Source: Pseudomonas sp. TNT3 (lineage in GTDB: Bacteria > Pseudomonadota > Gammaproteobacteria > Pseudomonadales > Pseudomonadaceae). Taken from it: a DNA stretch of 64,000 nucleotides. The notes under the pieces were generated by a model. It did not search any database, was not told the DNA's origin, and saw only the letters and a program-made list of their open reading frames with translations. Position 1 is the first letter of the stretch. Each line of letters begins with the position of its first letter. The stretch covers positions 102,787 to 166,786 of the forward strand of contig NZ_WFGV02000007.1 of assembly GCF_010095445.2 (NCBI RefSeq), in the 5' to 3' direction. The position numbers and the translations under genes were made by a program. Below are positions 55,387-64,000 of the stretch, piece by piece.

Positions 55387-56235
55387 TCATTTGAATTCGA
55401 CGGGGAAACCGATGGCTGGGGTAGGCAGATCCACACCGAACCACTGCTTGAACGACGCCGCGTAAGCCGGGAACTCAACGCCAGTCATGGCTTCATGCAA
55501 GGTGGTGTTAACGAAGTTCAGCCAGTCCTGATCGCCGCGTTTGACCGCACAGGCGTAGGTTTGCGGGCTCCAGGCGTAGGCCGGGCTGCGATAGCGACCC
55601 TGGTTTTGCACCATCAGGTATTTAACCGACGATTGATCGGTCGCCGCCGCGTCGGCACGGCCGGAGTTCACCGCCTGGTACATCAGGTCCACGCTGTCGT
55701 ACTGGTCGACCTTGGCCTTGGGTAACGCCTGATGCACCAACTCTTCGGCGTACACGTTCTGCAGCACCGCCACAGTCACACTGTCGCCCGCGGCGTTCAG
55801 GTCTTCGATTTCCTTGTACTTGCTGTTGGCCGGCAGCAGCAGCCCCACACCTTCGCGGTAGTACGGCAGGGTGAACGCCACCTGCTGGGCACGGCTGGCG
55901 GTGACGGTAATGAACTGGCAACTGATGTCGACCTTGTCGGTCAGCAGATTGGGAATCCGCGCATCGGACGATTGCACTACGTACTCAACCTTGCTCGGGT
56001 CGTTAAACAGACCCTTGGCGATCATGTGCCCGATGTCGATATCGAAACCCTGCAATTTGCCATCCGCTCCCTGGAAGTGCCACGGCGCATTGGTACTGCC
56101 CGTACCCACAATGAGCTTTCCGCGGGCCAGCACGCTATCGAGCTTACCGTCCGCCGCCTGGGCCACACCCACGGCAGCAGCCGAAGCTACAAACAGAAAA
56201 ACACACGCTTTAAACAAGGAAGGTCGGCGATGCAT
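55387..56235 (-). CDS. Amino-acid ABC transporter substrate-binding protein
   Basis: A 282-residue SBP_bac_3 protein. I start at MHRRPSLFKACVF because a Sec signal (to VGVAQAAD) follows at once. Mature motifs include LDSVLARGKLIVGTGSTNAPWHFQGADGKLQGFDIDIGHMIA, DISCQFITVTASRAQQVAFTLPYY and AAATDQSSVKYL. The ligand is not predictable; D-amino acids are suggested by the cluster. It is the first gene of the importer operon. Confidence 0.92.
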   Translation of the reverse strand: MHRRPSLFKACVFLFVASAAAVGVAQAADGKLDSVLARGKLIVGTGSTNAPWHFQGADGKLQGFDIDIGHMIAKGLFNDPSKVEYVVQSSDARIPNLLTDKVDISCQFITVTASRAQQVAFTLPYYREGVGLLLPANSKYKEIEDLNAAGDSVTVAVLQNVYAEELVHQALPKAKVDQYDSVDLMYQAVNSGRADAAATDQSSVKYLMVQNQGRYRSPAYAWSPQTYACAVKRGDQDWLNFVNTTLHEAMTGVEFPAYAASFKQWFGVDLPTPAIGFPVEFK

Positions 56236-56624
56236 GGCAAGCACTCCAGGGTGTTGTTTATTCCGCTATAGCGGATAGTGGTTTGTAACAGCGGAATAGA
56301 CAGCAGAAAGTGTGCCACAGGTTGTGACGGGAATGTTGAGGAGAATCGAAAGTGTTTTGAATCAGAGGGATGCAAGAAAACGCGAAAACCGGTGTTACGA
56401 AAGGCACAGGGCACAAGCGCTACCGTTAGCTACGGCAGGCGGGTATGAGGTTCACAATCGGTGCGCCGATGCCCATGTGTGCGACATGGGCTGAGTTTTC
56501 AGCTCTCGGGGAGATTGCCATCGCGAGCAGGCTCACTCCTACAAGAGACCGAGCCGCATTGGCGAGCGCAGTCCAGGGTGGGAGTGAGCCTGCTCGCGAT
56601 GAGGCCCTGAGAATCGGCGAATGA
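56236..56624. other. Intergenic region with importer promoter and REPIN
   Basis: About 390 bases without a supportable gene. The left part, next to the binding-protein start, contains CCGCTATAGCGG, a 12-base palindrome at 56263-56274 followed by related half-sites (TAGCGGATAGTGG), which could be an operator. The right part (56518-56605) is a REPIN. Confidence 0.5.
56518..56605. repeat. REPIN (paired REP elements)
   Basis: CCATCGCGAGCAGGCTCACT and AGTGAGCCTGCTCGCGATG are inverted arms around about 45 bases, between convergently placed REP ends downstream of the TerC gene. Confidence 0.85.
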
Positions 56625-58184
56625 CTACGAGCCGACAGGCACCAGCAACACTCGCGTCACCCGTCGCTCTTCGACCGCCATGACGGTCATCCGCCAGCCT
56701 TCCCACTCATGGCTGTCCCCGATCATCGGCAGCCGGTCGAGCACGCTCACCACCAAACCGGCCAGGGTCTGATAATCCTCGGTCGGTTCCGCGGCGAAAC
56801 CGGTTCGTTGCCGTACGCGCATCAGGTTCAGCGCGCCGCTGACCATGAACCCGCCCTGTTCCTCAACCACATCCGGGCCTTCGATTTCGCTGGCATCGGG
56901 CAACTCGCCGGCAATGGACTCAAGAATGTCGGTCATGGTCAGCACACCCACGAAGTCGCCGAATTCATTGACCACAAACGCGATGTGCGTCGAGGCTTTG
57001 CGCATCTGTTCCAGGGCATTGAGGATCGAATAACTTTCCAGCAAGTTGATGGCCTTGCGCGCCAGATGCTCAAGGTCGGGCTCGTTGCCGGCCAGGTACT
57101 CTTTCAACAGCTCCTTCTTGTGCACGAAGCCCAGCGGCTCATCGACCGCACCATCGCGGATCAGCGGCAAACGCGAGTAGGACGAATGCATCAGCCGCGT
57201 GCGAATTGCGCTGGCGTCTTCAGACAAGTCGATATGATCAACGTCGGCGCGCACGGTCATCAGGCTGCGAATCGGGCGTTCGGCCAGTTGCAATACGCCA
57301 CTGATCATCACCCGCTCACGTCGGTCGAACAGCACTTCACTCGGCGCCTCGCCGTTGTCCAGGAGGTCGGCAATCTCGTCATCGACCTCTTCAGCCGCCA
57401 GCCTGCGGCCACCGAGCAAACGCATCACCGCATGTGCCGTGCGTTCGCGCATTGGACGTACGCCCTGCATCGAGCGTTTACGACGCGCCCGGGCGATCTG
57501 GTTGAACACCTCGATCAGGATCGAGAAACCGATTGCCGCATACAGGTAACCCTTGGGTATGTGGAAACCCAGGCCTTCAGCGGTCAGCGCGAAGCCGATC
57601 ATCATCAAGAAGCCCAGGCACAGCATGATCACTGTCGGGTGCGCGTTGACGAAACGGGTCAGCGGTTTACTGGCGACAATCATCAGGCCGATGGAAATGA
57701 TCACGGCGATCATCATCACTGCCAGCTCATCGACCATGCCCACGGCGGTGATCACTGCGTCCAGGGAAAACACCGCATCGAGCACCACAATCTGCGCCAC
57801 GATCGGCCAGAACAGCGCATAAGCTGCGTTGGTCGAGCGTTCGCCGACATGGCCTTCGAGTCGCTCGTGCAATTCCATGGTGGCCTTGAACAGCAGGAAC
57901 ACACCACCGAACAGCATGATCAGGTCACGTCCGGAGAAGCTCTTATCGAACACTTCGAACAACGGCTGCGTGAGGGTGACGAGCCAGGAAATACTCGCCA
58001 GCAGGCCCAGGCGCATCAACAACGCCAGCGACAAGCCAATGAGACGTGCCCGATCCCGCTGCTCCGGCGGCAGTTTGTCCGCCAGAATGGCGATAAACAC
58101 CAGGTTGTCGATGCCGAGCACCAGCTCCAGCACGATCAACGTCAATAAGCCCAGCCACGCGGTAGGGTCAGCAATCCATTCCAT
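56625..58184 (-). CDS. TerC-family membrane protein with CBS and CorC/HlyC domains (YoaE-like)
   Basis: A 519-residue protein. Residues 1-240 are a TerC domain with seven to eight helices ([25 protein letters not shown], and [18 protein letters not shown] with paired acidic residues thought to bind metal). Two CBS domains follow (about 300-425, [27 protein letters not shown]) and a C-terminal CorC_HlyC domain (about 435-515). The length matches E. coli YoaE. Roles in metal (Mn) export or envelope protein metalation have been proposed for TerC proteins. Its 5' leader is long and contains a small upstream reading frame. Confidence 0.9.
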   Translation of the reverse strand: MEWIADPTAWLGLLTLIVLELVLGIDNLVFIAILADKLPPEQRDRARLIGLSLALLMRLGLLASISWLVTLTQPLFEVFDKSFSGRDLIMLFGGVFLLFKATMELHERLEGHVGERSTNAAYALFWPIVAQIVVLDAVFSLDAVITAVGMVDELAVMMIAVIISIGLMIVASKPLTRFVNAHPTVIMLCLGFLMMIGFALTAEGLGFHIPKGYLYAAIGFSILIEVFNQIARARRKRSMQGVRPMRERTAHAVMRLLGGRRLAAEEVDDEIADLLDNGEAPSEVLFDRRERVMISGVLQLAERPIRSLMTVRADVDHIDLSEDASAIRTRLMHSSYSRLPLIRDGAVDEPLGFVHKKELLKEYLAGNEPDLEHLARKAINLLESYSILNALEQMRKASTHIAFVVNEFGDFVGVLTMTDILESIAGELPDASEIEGPDVVEEQGGFMVSGALNLMRVRQRTGFAAEPTEDYQTLAGLVVSVLDRLPMIGDSHEWEGWRMTVMAVEERRVTRVLLVPVGS

Positions 58185-58564
58185 AAAAACGTCTCGATCT
58201 CTTCAGTGAATTCAGAATGCCGGACACGGCAAGGCACGGCGCAGGGGCCGTGGAGTGGCAATGAAAAAGGCGTTCTGAAGTCGGAAGACCGGATGTTTCG
58301 CGTGCATCAGGACCGCGCGGTTGCGCGTGGGGAAAGGGTAACTGGGAGGCTCCGAAACGGTGTTCATGCAAATCCTGAAAGGAAAAAGGTCTTGAAGCGT
58401 ACAGGCGAAAGTCTCTTTTCCTACAGCCTGGAATTATTACAAAATCTGTAGAACCTCGGGATAGTTGCTGTTCGGGTGGCCGCCATCGCGGGCAAGCCCG
58501 CTCCCACACTGGATGTGTGCCGTTTCGCAATCCGCCTGTTGGAGAGAGCCTGCTCCCGAAGCTT
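58185..58564. other. Intergenic region upstream of the TerC gene
   Basis: About 380 bases. On the minus strand it contains an ATG-started frame of 51 codons (58367 down to 58212, MNTVSEPPSYPFPTRNRAVL...) with a weak CAGGA site, a GC-rich hairpin-prone stretch near 58225-58250 and, at 58482-58559, a degenerate REP pair. TerC genes are often preceded by the yybP-ykoY Mn riboswitch, but its conserved core is not recognisable here. Confidence 0.4.
58482..58559. repeat. Degenerate REP pair
   Basis: One good REP (CCATCGCGGGCAAGCCCGCT) is followed after a spacer by a diverged partner (AGAGAGCCTGCTCCCGAAGC) just before the LysR gene stop. Confidence 0.65.
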
Positions 58565-59431
58565 TTAGCGTTGTTTAACCAGTTCGATATACCTGACCAC
58601 CGCCGCCGACTTCTCGAACCGCCGATACACCAGCGACAACCACGAACTCGCCTCACAGCCCTTGATCGACCGATACACCACACCCGGCAACCCGACATGC
58701 CCGACCACCGACTCCGGCACCACTGCCACGCCCTGTCCCAAGGACACCAGGGCCAGCACCGCCACCAGCCCGCCCGGTTGAGCCCCCAATCTGGGCGCAA
58801 ACCCGCCAGCGGCGGCAACTTGCAAGGTGCCGCTGATCTGTTCCGGAAGAATGAACGTCTCGCCCTGCAGGTGTTCCGGGCCGATCTCCGTCAGTCGCGA
58901 TAGCCATGATTCGCTCGGCAGTGCCAATACGAATCCCTCAGCGTCAAGACGGATCGCTTCCAGGCCTTCAGGCAATGTCATGGGTGAACGCACGTAACCG
59001 ATATCGAATCGACCCTCGTCCACCATCGCCGGCAATGATGCCATCGCGTGTTCACGCACGTTCACGCTGACGTCGGGGCATGCACGGCTGAAGGCCTGCA
59101 CTTGTTTCTGCAGCAGGCCCGAGTACACCGCCGAAGCCACGTAGGCGAGTTCGATATGACCAATTTCCCCTCGTCCCGCGCGCTGGGCATTTTGCTGGGC
59201 GAATTCAAACTGCCGCACCGTCGCTTCGGCTTCGATCACCAGAGCCGCGCCAGCCTCGGTCAGGCTGATTTCACGGGTTTGCCGCACGAACAAACGTGTA
59301 CCGAGTTCGTTCTCCATGTCCTGGATCTGTCGCGTCAGGGTCGGCGGCGCGATACCCAGTTGCTCGGCGGCGCGAGTGAAGTTGCCTTGCCGGGCAACGG
59401 CCAGAAAATAGCGGAAGTGCCGTATGTCCAT
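58565..59431 (-). CDS. LysR-family transcriptional regulator
   Basis: A 288-residue regulator with an N-terminal winged HTH (MDIRHFRYFLAVARQGNFTRAAEQLGIAPPTLTRQIQDMENELGTRLF) and a periplasmic-binding-like effector domain. It is divergent from the MFS transporter gene with 165 bases between the starts, the normal LysR arrangement for control of the neighbouring gene. The effector is unknown. Confidence 0.94.
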   Translation of the reverse strand: MDIRHFRYFLAVARQGNFTRAAEQLGIAPPTLTRQIQDMENELGTRLFVRQTREISLTEAGAALVIEAEATVRQFEFAQQNAQRAGRGEIGHIELAYVASAVYSGLLQKQVQAFSRACPDVSVNVREHAMASLPAMVDEGRFDIGYVRSPMTLPEGLEAIRLDAEGFVLALPSESWLSRLTEIGPEHLQGETFILPEQISGTLQVAAAGGFAPRLGAQPGGLVAVLALVSLGQGVAVVPESVVGHVGLPGVVYRSIKGCEASSWLSLVYRRFEKSAAVVRYIELVKQR

Positions 59432-59596
59432 GAATGCATTAGCTCAAAGGTAATGAAGTCCAGGGGCCTGGCTAACAAAGTCCTTGGTGGGTCACGATAA
59501 GCTCATCGGGCAATCACAGTAAAGAGCCCGAATCATGCCCACTAAGCTTCGTAATTATTCCGAAACCTGCGACCTTGCCCAAAAGGCAATCCCGTC

Positions 59597-61135
59597 ATGA
59601 GCCGCGTGAGTCCGCGCCTGACGTTATTGACGGCCTCAGGCGTTTGTTCGCTGATTGTCCTCGACACCAACATTGTCGCCGTGACGCTGCCCACTATCGC
59701 CAGAGACCTGGGCGCGAATTTCGCGGACATCGAATGGGTCGTCAGCGCCTACATGTTGGCCTTTGCCGCGCTGTTATTGCCGGCGGGCAGTATTGCCGAC
59801 CGCTTCGGGCGCAAGAAAACCCTGCTCTGGGGCCTGAGCATTTTCATCCTGGCGTCGATCGGCTGCGGGGCGGCGCCGAACGCGTTATTCCTGGACATCG
59901 CACGGGCCATCAAAGGTGTCGGCGCGGCGCTGCTGTTGACCTCGGCCCTGGCCTCCATCGGCCACGCTTTCCACGATGAGGTGGAGCGAGCCAAGGCGTG
60001 GGCGTTCTGGGGTGCGTGCATGGGCGTGGCGATGACGGCCGCCCCCACCCTGGGTGGCGTGATCACCGAATACATCGGCTGGCGGTGGATTTTCTACCTG
60101 AACCTGCCCGTGGGTCTGTTACTGATGGTGATGGTCTGGCGCGCGATTCCCGAGTCTCGGGACACCCAGTCGGCGCGCCTCGATCCTTGGGGCAGCCTGG
60201 CGTTCAGTGCCAGTCTGGCGTGCCTGATCTGGGGCCTGATCGAGGCCAACCGGATCGGCTGGAGCAACCCGCTGACTTACGCAAGACTCGTCGGGGGCGC
60301 GCTACTGTTAGGTGCGTTCATCGTGATCGAACGGATGCAGCAGCGCCCCATGGTCGACCTGCAATTGTTCAGGCATCCACGCTTCATCGGCGCGTTGCTG
60401 GGCATGTTTGCCTACGCCGGATGTGCCCAGGTGATGATGACCTTGCTGCCGTTCTACCTGCAAAACGGCCTCGGCTTTTCCGCGATTGCCTCGGGATTGG
60501 GGATGTTGCCGTTTGCCGTGACCATGCTGATCTGCCCGAAGATTGGCGCCCGACTGGCGACGCGGTTTGCGCCGGCAACCTTGATGGCGACAGGACTGGC
60601 ACTGGTCGGCAGCGGCAACCTGCTCAGTGCCTGGGCCGTCTCCAGCGGGGGCTACCTGCCCTTTGCCCTGGCGATCGCCGTCACGGGGGCCGGCGCGGGT
60701 TTGCTCAATGGCGACACGCAGAAAAACATCATGGCCTGCGTGCCTCGGGAACGCACCGGCATGGCGTCGGGCATGAGCACCACCATGCGTTTCAGCGCCA
60801 TCGTGCTGGCCATCGGTGTGTACGGCGCCTTGCTGTCGAGCCATACCGAAGCCTTGCTGCGCGGCCAACTGGCGACACAGGGTGGGCAATGGCTCGATCA
60901 GACGCAGGGCATTGCATCTCGCGTGGTGGCCGGTGACATGACGGCGGCCATGAGCTTGTTGCCTGATGTTGCCCGCGCGGCAGTCGAGCCTATGGCGCGG
61001 CAGGCGTTCGTCGGTGGCTTCAGTTTGTTGCTGCTGGTCGCCGGTTTGCTGGCACTGCTGGGAGCCCTGGTGGTGGGCACGTTGATGCGCAATCCAATTC
61101 CGGTGCCGACTCGCGTGTCCATGAGCCTGGAATAA
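59597..61135 (+). CDS. DHA2-family MFS efflux transporter
   Basis: A 512-residue transporter with 14 predicted transmembrane helices. It has the DHA2 motif [17 protein letters not shown] in helix 1, the MFS motif [14 protein letters not shown] and motif C-like [29 protein letters not shown]. Such proteins export drugs or toxic organics with proton antiport. The gene is divergent from a LysR regulator and is followed by poxB. Confidence 0.93.
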   Translation: MSRVSPRLTLLTASGVCSLIVLDTNIVAVTLPTIARDLGANFADIEWVVSAYMLAFAALLLPAGSIADRFGRKKTLLWGLSIFILASIGCGAAPNALFLDIARAIKGVGAALLLTSALASIGHAFHDEVERAKAWAFWGACMGVAMTAAPTLGGVITEYIGWRWIFYLNLPVGLLLMVMVWRAIPESRDTQSARLDPWGSLAFSASLACLIWGLIEANRIGWSNPLTYARLVGGALLLGAFIVIERMQQRPMVDLQLFRHPRFIGALLGMFAYAGCAQVMMTLLPFYLQNGLGFSAIASGLGMLPFAVTMLICPKIGARLATRFAPATLMATGLALVGSGNLLSAWAVSSGGYLPFALAIAVTGAGAGLLNGDTQKNIMACVPRERTGMASGMSTTMRFSAIVLAIGVYGALLSSHTEALLRGQLATQGGQWLDQTQGIASRVVAGDMTAAMSLLPDVARAAVEPMARQAFVGGFSLLLLVAGLLALLGALVVGTLMRNPIPVPTRVSMSLE

Positions 61136-61212
61136 ACAAGGGAGTCATGGCCTGCGTTGAGTTGTCCTCTCTAAACCCTGAAGACAACTCATTGATCACT
61201 GGAGCCCTTCCC

Positions 61213-62937
61213 ATGGCGAAAATCACCATTGCCCAGCAACTGGCCACCACCCTTGAACAGGCCGGCGTCAAACGCATCTGGGGCCTGACGGGCGACAGCC
61301 TCAACGGCCTGACCGACGCCCTGCGCACCATGGACAGCATCGAGTGGATGCATGTGCGCCATGAAGAAGTCGCCGCGTTTGCTGCCGGCGCGGAAGCAGC
61401 GGTGACCGGGGAACTGGCGGTGTGCGCGGGCAGTTGCGGACCGGGCAATTTGCATTTGATCAACGGGCTGTTCGATTGCCACAGGAACCATGTGCCGGTG
61501 CTGGCGATTGCTGCGCAGATTCCGTCTTCGGAAGTCGGCCTGAATTACTTTCAGGAAACCCATCCTCAGGAATTGTTCAAGGAATGCAGCCATTTCGTCG
61601 AGTTGGTGAGCAGCCCGGCCCAGATGCCGCATGTGCTGCACCGGGCCATGCGCAGTGCAATTCTCAATCGTGGTGTGGCGGTAGTGGTGATTCCCGGTGA
61701 CGTCGCCCTGCAGGAAGTCGAAGACAACCTCAAGCCCTGGCCAGCCCTCGCCAAACCGCGCACCTTGCCAGCGCCTCACGACCTCGATCGACTGGTCGAG
61801 TTGTTGAGCCAGGGCAAAGCCGTGACACTGATGTGCGGTGCCGGTTGCGCAGGCGCACATGATCAGGTGGTGGCACTGGCCGACGCCCTTGGCGCGCCGG
61901 TGGTTCACGCATTGCGCGGCAAGGAACATGTCGAGTGGGACAACCCGTTCGATGTCGGCATGACCGGTTTGATCGGCTTCAGCTCCGGATATCACGCGAT
62001 GCTCAACTGCGACACGCTGGTGATGCTCGGTACCGACTTCCCCTATCGCCAGTTTTACCCGACCGACGCCACCATCATTCAGATCGATCATGACCCGCAA
62101 GCCCTTGGTCGCCGCACCGCGCTGGATCTCGGAATCGCCGCAGACGTTGGCGAAACCCTGGCGGCGCTGCTTCCGCGCTTGCCGTATCGAGCGGACCGGA
62201 GCTTTCTGGAGTCCTCGCTCAAGCATTACGAAAAAGCGCGCCAGGGCCTTGATGACCTGGCGCAACCTTCAGCACCAGGTCGCCCGATTCATCCGCAATA
62301 CCTCACGCGCCTGCTCAGCGAGCTGGCCGAAGACGATGCGATCTTCACGGCCGACGTCGGCACCCCGACGGTGTGGGCCGCCCGTTATCTGAAAATGAAC
62401 GGCAAGCGGCGCCTGCTCGGTTCGTTCAATCACGGATCGATGGCCAACGCCATGCCTCAAGCCATCGGCGCGCAGGCAGCGTTCCCTGATCGCCAGGTGA
62501 TTTCCCTGTCGGGCGACGGTGGTTTCAGCATGTTGATGGGGGATTTCATTTCCCTGGCGCAGTTGAAGCTGCCGGTGAAAATCATCGTCTACGACAACGC
62601 GTCACTGGGCTTCGTCGCCATGGAAATGAAGTCCAGCGGGCTATTGGATACCGGCACTGATCTGCACAACCCGGACTTTGCGGCGATGGCCAATGCGATG
62701 GGCATTCTGGGGATTCGTGTCGAGGAGTCAGAGGATCTGGAACAGGCGTTGCGCCGGGCGCTGGCGCATGACGGGCCGGTATTGGTGGATGTGGTGACCG
62801 CCACCCAGGAATTGGCGATGCCCCCCACCATCAAGCTGGAACAGGCCAAGGGGTTCAGTTTGTACATGCTCAAAGCGGTGATGAGCGGGCGTGGGGATGA
62901 GGTGATCGAGTTGGCGCGGACCAACCTGTTTCGCTGA
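61213..62937 (+). CDS. poxB: Pyruvate dehydrogenase (quinone)/pyruvate oxidase PoxB
   Basis: A 574-residue thiamine-diphosphate flavoenzyme converting pyruvate to acetate and CO2 with electrons to ubiquinone. The N-terminal TPP domain has [14 protein letters not shown] and [16 protein letters not shown] (catalytic Glu), with [20 protein letters not shown]. The middle FAD-binding domain is present, and the C-terminal TPP motif is [30 protein letters not shown] start at [18 protein letters not shown] (61213), the family start. The last helix, which contacts the membrane in E. coli, is present ([12 protein letters not shown]). Confidence 0.93.
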   Translation: MAKITIAQQLATTLEQAGVKRIWGLTGDSLNGLTDALRTMDSIEWMHVRHEEVAAFAAGAEAAVTGELAVCAGSCGPGNLHLINGLFDCHRNHVPVLAIAAQIPSSEVGLNYFQETHPQELFKECSHFVELVSSPAQMPHVLHRAMRSAILNRGVAVVVIPGDVALQEVEDNLKPWPALAKPRTLPAPHDLDRLVELLSQGKAVTLMCGAGCAGAHDQVVALADALGAPVVHALRGKEHVEWDNPFDVGMTGLIGFSSGYHAMLNCDTLVMLGTDFPYRQFYPTDATIIQIDHDPQALGRRTALDLGIAADVGETLAALLPRLPYRADRSFLESSLKHYEKARQGLDDLAQPSAPGRPIHPQYLTRLLSELAEDDAIFTADVGTPTVWAARYLKMNGKRRLLGSFNHGSMANAMPQAIGAQAAFPDRQVISLSGDGGFSMLMGDFISLAQLKLPVKIIVYDNASLGFVAMEMKSSGLLDTGTDLHNPDFAAMANAMGILGIRVEESEDLEQALRRALAHDGPVLVDVVTATQELAMPPTIKLEQAKGFSLYMLKAVMSGRGDEVIELARTNLFR

Positions 62938-63000
62938 TAACCAAGCCTCGCCATGTCGCGGGCAAGGCTTGTTGTTACATCGGTCCTTTGAAAACACACA

Positions 63001-63104
63001 TCCTGTAGGAGCTGCCGAAGGCTGCGATCTTTTGACCTTCATCTTTTTTCACACAGAAGAAGATCAAGATCAAAAAATCGCAGCCTTCGGCAGTTCCTAC
63101 GATA
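63001..63104. repeat. Inverted repeat between poxB and the chelatase genes
   Basis: Arms TCCTGTAGGAGCTGCCGAAG...GCTGCGATCTTTTGA and their near-complement (ATCAAAAAATCGCAGCCTTC... to GGCAGTTCCTACGATA) are separated by about 30 bases. Same family as 45015-45135. It lies between convergent genes. Confidence 0.88.
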
Positions 63105-63130
63105 GATTGCTCGCGAAAAAAAGAGCTAAC

Positions 63131-63810
63131 TCAACCCGAAATCAGTTCATCGATATGCCGGTATTGCGCTTGCAGCTCCGCCGCCAGCAACTTCGCCCGT
63201 CCCAACCGAATCGGCCCTCGCTCGATATCGATCAGCACCCCCGGGCATGCCAGCGTCGGCAACATCGACCACGCCTTCAAGCGTCCATCGGTCAGCACCA
63301 ATACCCGTTGTTGCTCAGCCGGAAAACGCTTTTGCCGAGCGATCAGCCAACGCCCCGCTTCACCCAGTGCCGCCAGCAATGGCGTTCCTCCTCCGGCACC
63401 TAACCCATCCAGCCAGGTACGCAGACCGCTCGACGCTTTCAACCCTTGCACCTGCCAATTCGGCACCGCACCACTGGCGGTCAGCAACGCCAACCGCGCA
63501 CGCTGGCGATAGGCGTCATCAAACAGCTGGGCCAGCAGACCTTTGGCATCGCTTAAGGCCTGATGGCGACGCGTCGAAGCCGAGGCATCGACGATCACCA
63601 GCCACAGCTCATGGGGCGACCGGGTGCGCAGGTGGAACAGGACGTCCTCACGATGACGCGGACGGCCATTGAGTAACGTGCCGGGCCAATTGATCGAACC
63701 ACTGCGTGCCGCATGACGTTTGCCCTGCTTGCCGTTATCGAGCCGTCCGGCACGGGGTCTGGCATTCGCCCCCACGTCCGATCGAGGGCGAATGCCTAAG
63801 GCTTTTTTGG
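63131..63810 (-). CDS. Chelatase VWA-domain part, read by -1 frameshift from the upstream AAA frame
   Basis: The frame carries a von Willebrand A domain: DASASTRR (MIDAS DxSxS) after LWLVIVDASAS, GAGGGTPLLAALGEAG, and LVLTDGRLKAW. Before it lies the linker GANARPRAGRLDNGKQGKR, typical of ChlD/BchD/CobT-type chelatase subunits. The only nearby start in this frame is a GTG at 63775 within the linker, without a ribosome-binding site. Homology-like sequence continues upstream (KALGIRPRSDV) to an A AAA AAG heptamer, where the upstream AAA frame would enter by a -1 shift. I therefore treat it as the downstream half of one gene. Confidence 0.75.
63761..63808 (-). promoter_or_regulatory. Programmed -1 frameshift signal (slippery heptamer plus hairpin)
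   Basis: On the minus strand A AAA AAG (63808-63802, in zero-frame codons CCA AAA AAG) is followed after five bases by a perfect 11-bp stem, GGCATTCGCCC/GGGCGAATGCC (arms 63796-63786 and 63771-63761, 14-base loop). The zero-frame TAG stop (63798-63796) overlaps the base of the stem. Spacing and layout match known bacterial -1 frameshift sites. Confidence 0.78.
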
Positions 63811-64000
63811 CCAGCTCGGCACTTCACGTCGGGCGCCGACCGGCAGCGCCTGAGCAGGCATTTCACCCCATTGACCCTGGCCTTCGCTCGGCTGCGTGTT
63901 CTCGCCGGAGGGTGGCTGGCTGTGTTGCGGGGCCGGTGGGGTGTGCTCACGACGGCGATGGCGCAAGGCGAATTCGGCAACGGCGTCGATATCCTCCTCG
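63796..64000 (-). CDS. Chelatase-type AAA ATPase, C-terminal end (partial)
   Basis: The visible 67 codons form the C-terminus of a ChlI/BchI/CobS-like protein. EEDIDAVAEFALRHRRRE is the usual last helix of this AAA family, followed by a Pro/Gln-rich linker and ...EVPSWPKKP-stop. The ATPase would work with a VWA subunit to insert Mg or Co into a tetrapyrrole; in Pseudomonas the context is usually cobaltochelatase for cobalamin. The gene continues beyond the right edge. Its in-frame TAG sits at a frameshift signal that leads into the VWA frame. Confidence 0.72.
   Translation of the reverse strand, partial: EEDIDAVAEFALRHRRREHTPPAPQHSQPPSGENTQPSEGQGQWGEMPAQALPVGARREVPSWPKKP

Noticed and set aside
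56709..58148. A 479-codon plus-strand open frame
   Set aside because: It is wholly antisense to the TerC-CBS gene, is rich in His, Gln and Arg, and has no family-like motif; high-GC genes commonly give such shadows.
58185..58480. A yybP-ykoY manganese riboswitch upstream of the TerC gene
   Set aside because: The conserved core sequences and helix arrangement of that riboswitch could not be found; only gene context suggested it.
63131..63775. The VWA frame as a separate gene started at GTG 63775
   Set aside because: The GTG lies inside the stimulatory hairpin, has no ribosome-binding site, and would cut off conserved linker sequence that continues upstream to the slippery site.

Overview
The window looks like a fluorescent-group Pseudomonas chromosome. 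The evidence is the gacA-uvrC-pgsA-tRNA-Gly block, a TTG-started gacA, Pseudomonas-type NirBD, Yej, HbcR-type and amino-acid ABC proteins, and many GTGGGAGC-type REP/REPIN repeats between genes. Everything below is read from sequence; no database search was run.

Bases 1-15900 are a decayed prophage, or prophage end, integrated at the 3' end of a tRNA-Leu(TAA). A tyrosine integrase points at that tRNA. Two tail-module genes lie at the left edge, followed by a truncated Rha-type protein, a CII-like regulator and a plus-strand run of small early genes. No repressor, replication, lysis, terminase or head gene is visible, so the element is probably defective. Several plus-strand phage genes are broken: ndpA/yejK is cut by a complete IS66 element with a perfect 8-bp target duplication, a DUF4406 gene is frameshifted near a C9 tract, and a PAPS-reductase-like gene is a chimera with in-frame TGA and TAG codons. 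Between the plus-strand genes sit intact, AT-rich, minus-strand genes: two membrane proteins, a zinc-ribbon protein, an MltR/HEPN-like protein, a SLATT-domain protein and one unknown. Most end tail-to-tail, within a few bases of the stop of the preceding phage gene. This accessory set is the best candidate here for undescribed anti-phage or superinfection cargo.

Bases 15889-26613 hold tRNA-Leu, tRNA-Cys, nirBD (with a sigma-54 promoter and a terminator in its leader), an acyltransferase-like membrane protein, a HAD/Fic-like gene pair, and pstSCAB with a Pho-box-like site, closed by tRNA-Gly. Bases 26677-31606 carry pgsA, uvrC, gacA, and a DAHP synthase preceded by two aromatic-rich leader peptides with an attenuator-like terminator between them. 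Bases 31834-38795 carry a cytoplasmic lipase, a parvulin and yejABEF.

Bases 38941-44999 form a 3-hydroxybutyrate/acetoacetate utilisation cluster: a sigma-54 activator, a GntP permease behind a -24/-12 promoter, BdhA and acetoacetyl-CoA synthetase. Next come a PilU-like ATPase, a hybrid sensor kinase, a second parvulin, and an amino-acid/sugar catabolic cluster (PfkB kinase, D-threonine aldolase-like enzyme, IclR regulator, RidA, polar amino-acid ABC importer). After those come a TerC-CBS membrane protein, a LysR/MFS pair and pyruvate oxidase PoxB.

The right edge holds chelatase-type AAA and von Willebrand A (VWA) reading frames. They are joined by an A AAA AAG slippery heptamer followed by a perfect 11-bp hairpin, a textbook layout for programmed -1 ribosomal frameshifting.
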